A stretch of DNA of 64,000 bases, from NCBI RefSeq assembly GCF_918797505.1, contig NC_092800.1, positions 23,079,577 to 23,143,576 of the forward strand. The letters are read 5' to 3'. Position 1 is the first letter of the stretch, and every line of letters starts with the position of its first letter. Source of the stretch: Bemisia tabaci (lineage: Eukaryota; Arthropoda; Insecta; Hemiptera; Aleyrodidae). Shown here piece by piece: positions 60,817-64,000 of the stretch. Both the position numbers and the translations under genes were made by a program. Under the pieces are notes generated by a model. It saw only the letters and a program-made list of their open reading frames with translations. It did not search any database and had not been told where the DNA came from.

Positions 60817-61707
60817 GAGGAAATCAGGGCCGGATTTTCCTACTTGCCGCCCAAGGGCCGCCTGTATTTTGCCGCCCCCTTCTCATTCGTTTTGAAACAT
60901 CAATAAAAACCATCAAGTGAACGTGCCGGAGATGGAGGGGTGCATTAGACGCGTTTACTCGTGTTGGACACATTTTTTGGGAAAGCCCTGTCAACACTAC
61001 TAGCAAAAGGTCACGGAACTTTGCGCGAAAGTCAAGTTTCGTAAATCTATCTCTGTGGGAACAAGGCCTTCCATTCATAAGAAATGAACGAAAAAATTAT
61101 GAAAGAACAAACACAATGAAGTAAAATGATTTTAACTTCCGCCGCCGCGCCGTGATTGGCGCAATGCGTGAAGTATTCACGCAGTCTTGTAGGCGCTATC
61201 CGTTTCACGCTGACCGCACTGTGTTTGGCGCAATGCGTGAAGTATTCATGCATTCTTGTAGGCGCTATCCGTTTCACGCTGACCACAACAACCGCACTGT
61301 GTTTTTTGATGCAATGCGTGAAGTATTCGTGCAGTCTTGTAGGCGCTAATATGTATTACATGCCGATTGCCGCGCCGAGGCCTTCTCCTTTTCATATCAA
61401 GTCCTCGTTATTATTGCTCTCTACGCCGCGCCGCTCCATATGCCAAACTGCGTGTTTGGTGTCTCTCTTAACTCTACTTATTAAAGGTGCTGTCTCTTGT
61501 ATCACTGAAAGACGACAAAATTAGAAATTACTATACTCTCAGGAAACGAGAGATTTTGTAGCATTTTCTCGTTTGTAATTTTTTTTTCTAAATCCCATTT
61601 TTTTTATACCTGCATTTAAAAAAATTGCAAAATTTGCCGCCCCCTACATTTGCCGCCATGAGCCGCGGCCCATGTGGCCACCTCCTTAATCCGGCCCTGG
61701 AGGAAAT
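60817..61707. mobile_element. Fam-K copy 3: hAT-like element with 8-bp target duplication (inverted orientation)
   Basis: The element spans 60825-61699 (875 bp): CAGGGCCGGATTTTCCTACT ... GGCCACCTCCTTAATCCGGC + CCTG. GAGGAAAT is found at 60817-60824 and again at 61700-61707. Orientation is opposite to copies 1 and 2. Three units of a 66-80-bp repeat (GGCGCAATGCGTGAAGTATT, CTTGTAGGCGCTATCCGTTT, CACGCTGACC) lie at about 61158-61350. Confidence 0.92.
61158..61350. repeat. Tandem repeat inside Fam-K copy 3
   Basis: Three units share GCGCAATGCGTGAAGTATTC, GCAGTCTTGTAGGCGCTA and GACCGCACTGTGTTTG. Unit count varies between the Fam-K copies (two at 23335, three at 31630 and here). Confidence 0.85.
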
Positions 61708-62050
61708 TATTGGGTGAATTTTCTGAAATTTTTGGTTTTCAGCATTGTAAAATCATAGAGAATATTCGGTAAATTTTTGACAAATTCCATGCACTCGTTT
61801 TGATTGTAGTGGATGAAACGTTAACGGAGATCTTGAGATACAGCAACCAAGAAATGCCCTTTCTGCATCCAGCGCTTCCATTTCTAAAAGGCTCGAACAT
61901 GTTGTCTCTGCCTGGGAATTCCGCAATTGTTTTTCGCGAGGAACTCAGCGTCGCTCCCGGGAGGAAACGTTCCCGGCCCGGTAAAATCGCTGGAAAATCT
62001 CGTTACTGAGCGGAAATTCCTTGCCAGATTCATCGGTCCCGCGCTGCGCC
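61708..62050. other. unannotated sequence
   Basis: Nothing recognised. Confidence 0.4.
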
Positions 62051-62544
62051 GCACAGTGGATCGAGTCAATAGGAGAGGTCGGACAAAATGTAGAAAATTT
62101 AAACACTTATAACTCCGTTTGTACCAAACTTTGAGGTTCTAAGAGTGGTTCCATTGGTTTCCTCGTGAAATTTTCTTCAAGAACAACCTCTTAAAATTTA
62201 AAATGTGACGAGATAAACAGGGTTGCTACCATATCTAGAAATTGAAATTCCCTGACATTTCCCTGATTTCCCTGACACATTTTACGAACTTCCCTGACAA
62301 CTGAAAATATGCTGGAGAGTCAAAGAGACATATTTAGAAATAGTTTTCGGGCGAAATTCGTTCATCAATTTTTCCCTGATATTTTCGTTATTTTTCCTGA
62401 CATTTCCAGGTTTTTTCGATTTTTTAAAATTCCCTGACATTTTCCGGTTTTCCCTGACTGAGGCACCCCTGAATAAACATCGAAATTTTCAGTTCAGTGA
62501 AAAATTTCATGTCCGACCTTTTTTATTGACTCGATCCACTGTGC
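62051..62544. mobile_element. Fam-G copy 7, interrupted by Fam-H
   Basis: GCACAGTGGATCGAGTCAAT ... TATTGACTCGATCCACTGTG + C. The family's internal AATGTGACG.GATAAACATC is split: the left side ends ...GACGAGATAAA and the right side starts AATAAACATCGAAATTTT, with Fam-H between. Confidence 0.88.
62218..62471. mobile_element. Fam-H copy 3, inside Fam-G
   Basis: 254 bp: CAGGGTTGCTACCATATCTA ... CCTGACTGAGGCACCCCTG. (A/G)ATAAA is present at both junctions, whereas uninterrupted Fam-G copies have it once. This suggests a short target duplication of about 5-7 bp. Confidence 0.85.
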
Positions 62545-62560
62545 GCCGGTCCCCTGTGAA

Positions 62561-62588
62561 GGGGGGGGGGGGGGGGGGGGGGGGGGGG
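62561..62588. repeat. G28 homopolymer
   Basis: Uninterrupted run of 28 G residues just outside the Fam-G right end. It is potentially quadruplex-forming, and its length is likely unreliable in the assembly. Confidence 0.9.
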
Positions 62589-62868
62589 CTCGGGTCCACG
62601 GCGGCGGGGCGACGGAAAACAGAACGATGAGTATTGAATCGAAACGGATATTATAACGCCTGTTTCTCAACCTCTTCACGAGCTAATAATTTTCGCCGGC
62701 TCCGTCGCTGACGTCGTCGCGTTGCGATTTCTCCCGCGGTGGAAACGGAGCGCGCAAGGCACAAATTCGCCGCGAAGTTGCGTAACGGGACTCGGGCCAG
62801 AGGCGATTTTGCGAGTTGGCATCACTGTTTTCCCTCCATATGAATCCATTAAAAATATCGATTCTGGT
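62589..62868. other. CpG-rich spacer
   Basis: No gene recognised. Confidence 0.3.
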
Positions 62869-63503
62869 AGAGTTGCCACCGATGCTAGGAATGAAATTCC
62901 CTGCGATTTCCAAGACACATTTTGGTAAAATTCCCTGACAATTGAGGATACGCAGGGTTGCCACAGAATTTAGAAGATGTCATCCCCTGACATTATGTCC
63001 CTGATACATTTTGTTAAAATTCCCTGATAATTGAGGATATGCAGGGTTCCCATAGAATTTAGAAGGTGAAATTCCCTGACGTTTCCCTGACACAGTCGGG
63101 TAAAATTCCCTGACAATTAAATAAATGCCAGATGGTTAAAAAGATGTAATAAGAAATAGTTTTGTGCAACATTTGTTGTTCGAAACGTCAAATCCATTCT
63201 AGGAAACAAATGAGGATGATTTGACGATTTTCCCTTGACATTTTCGTCATTTCCCCTGACTTTTTATAATTCCCTGACATTTCCCAGTACACCCTGACTG
63301 TGGCAACCCTGTACGCTAGATGTTTAAAAAGACATGATTCAAAATAGTTTCCGGGGAAAATTCGTTGTTCGAAACATCAAACCCATCATTGTAGGAAGGA
63401 AATAAAGGTGACTTGAAAATTTTTCCCTGCCACTTTCGTCATTTTCCCTGACTTTTCAAAATTCCCTGACATTTCCCGGTTTTCCCTGACTGTGGCAACC
63501 CTG
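62869..63503. mobile_element. Fam-H array with multiplied ends
   Basis: Three left-end modules in a row (AGAGTTGCCACC at 62869, CAGGGTTGCCACAGAATTTA at 62953, CAGGGTTCCCATAGAATTTA at 63042; about 85-90 bp each, each with GGTAAAATTCCCTGACAATT-like sequence). They are followed by two right-end modules (about 190 bp each, ending GACTGTGGCAACCCTG at 63311 and 63503; both contain ATAGTTT and CGAAAC(G/A)TCAAA(T/C)CCAT). Non-coding. Confidence 0.85.
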
Positions 63504-63746
63504 ATGTAAATTGAGGGGAAACAGTATTGCCAACTTTCAGAAGTCGCCACAGGACTCGGACAATGATCTTTCGGAGCGCACTTGCAGCCGACCGCGGCTT
63601 TACGACCGCTTGTGAGTGGGAGATGCGACCTGTCGGCCCAGATATCCACGCCGGCTGCTTCCGACTCGAAGGGGATAATGAGAGGTGGTACAAGCGAATT
63701 TCTACTCGCTCCACTGCCGTCCTTACTACGCAAGAGAACGGTAAGT

Positions 63747-63777
<31 letters not shown>

Positions 63778-64000
63778 CGGCCTTCCAACTAACCGCGAGA
63801 AAAAAAATCGTAGGTACGTGAATTTGATGGCTCCTTGAGGGTATCGCAACTAATCTCCCTGGCATCTGATGAATAATTGGACGCATTTTGCAATTAGGAA
63901 CTACCGTTTTTGCCTCATTTCAGAAAGGACGTATGTGACGTTAGTTTACCTATACACAGAAAGTATTTTTACAAAAGAGCCAGAAATTGTAGTTCCTAAT
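63504..64000. other. unannotated, with A29 homopolymer
   Basis: A29 at 63749-63777 follows CGGTAAGTGC. The frames over 63386-63886 span the homopolymer and Fam-H sequence and are not genes. Confidence 0.4.

Noticed and set aside
62953..63100. Regularly spaced repeats that might suggest a CRISPR array
   Set aside because: Repeat modules are about 85-90 bp, diverged, and contain the family's transposon ends. There are no short unique spacers, and the genome context is animal.
63386..63886. 166-codon minus-strand frame
   Set aside because: It spans the A29/T29 homopolymer and Fam-H right-end modules. Not a gene.
1..64000. tRNA, rRNA or other structured RNA genes
   Set aside because: Reading both strands I found no plausible cloverleaf with a GGTTCGAATCC-type T arm and no rRNA core sequence. 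Strong secondary structure in the window is explained by MITE palindromes. A covariance-model scan would be needed to exclude small RNAs.

Overview
The window looks like intergenic DNA from a complex animal genome, most likely an arthropod. An insect, perhaps a hemipteran, is my guess, but nothing here fixes the species. I found no intact host gene, no rRNA or tRNA, no CRISPR array and no bacterial operon structure. Nearly all recognisable content is transposable-element sequence, and most of it is short, non-autonomous and palindromic. I use private labels (Fam-A, Fam-B and so on) for families that recur inside the window.

Two autonomous-type elements can be recognised from protein sequence. 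One is a broken Helitron N-terminal region at 11212-11691, with a plausible Helitron 3' terminus (triloop hairpin plus CTAG) at 12185-12215. The other is a 5'-truncated, frameshifted non-LTR retrotransposon (LINE) at 36314-38071, with reverse transcriptase motifs and a TAT-repeat tail. The LINE is flanked by direct repeats of 823 and 822 bp that are almost identical. The right one runs into a 100-N assembly gap that sits inside an inverted repeat.

The rest is a dense mosaic of MITE and foldback elements. Several can be classed by target-site duplications read directly from the sequence. Fam-A and Fam-B duplicate TA, which is Tc1/mariner-like, and each is supported by an internal empty-site comparison. 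Fam-C, Fam-D and Fam-K have 8-bp duplications, which is hAT-like. Fam-I has a duplication of about 10 bp, which is Mutator-like. Other families (E, F, G, H, J, L, N, O, P, Q, R, T, V, X, Y, Z, AA, CC, DD) are recognised by terminal inverted repeats and by multiple copies.

Layout: 1-5.3 kb holds scattered Fam-Y, C, A, B, W, D and E copies. 5.3-8.5 kb is nested Fam-Z, G, CC, F, E and Q. 8.6-13.1 kb holds Fam-A copies, Fam-H and the Helitron relic. 13.65-14.7 kb is a three-level nest (F in E in C). 15-19.2 kb holds N, I, J, B, W, X and G. 20.7-22.2 kb is O within P. 23-26.2 kb holds K, I, C, D, H and E. 29-34 kb holds D, G, I, K, a decayed F, and H. 35.5-39.2 kb is the LINE and palindrome locus. 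39.5-47.5 kb holds E, G, N, DD, J, A, L, B, S and T. 51-56.5 kb holds E, I, an unusual cluster of seven triloop hairpins, a tandem M-repeat field, and B, H and G. 57-63.5 kb holds N, J, X, L, K, G and an expanded Fam-H array. The remaining stretches (for example 19.24-20.7, 27.1-28.8 and 47.5-51.1 kb) show nothing I can identify.

All family assignments come from reading this window alone. Superfamily names rest on target-site length and terminal motifs, not on encoded transposases, which are absent apart from the Helitron and LINE fragments.
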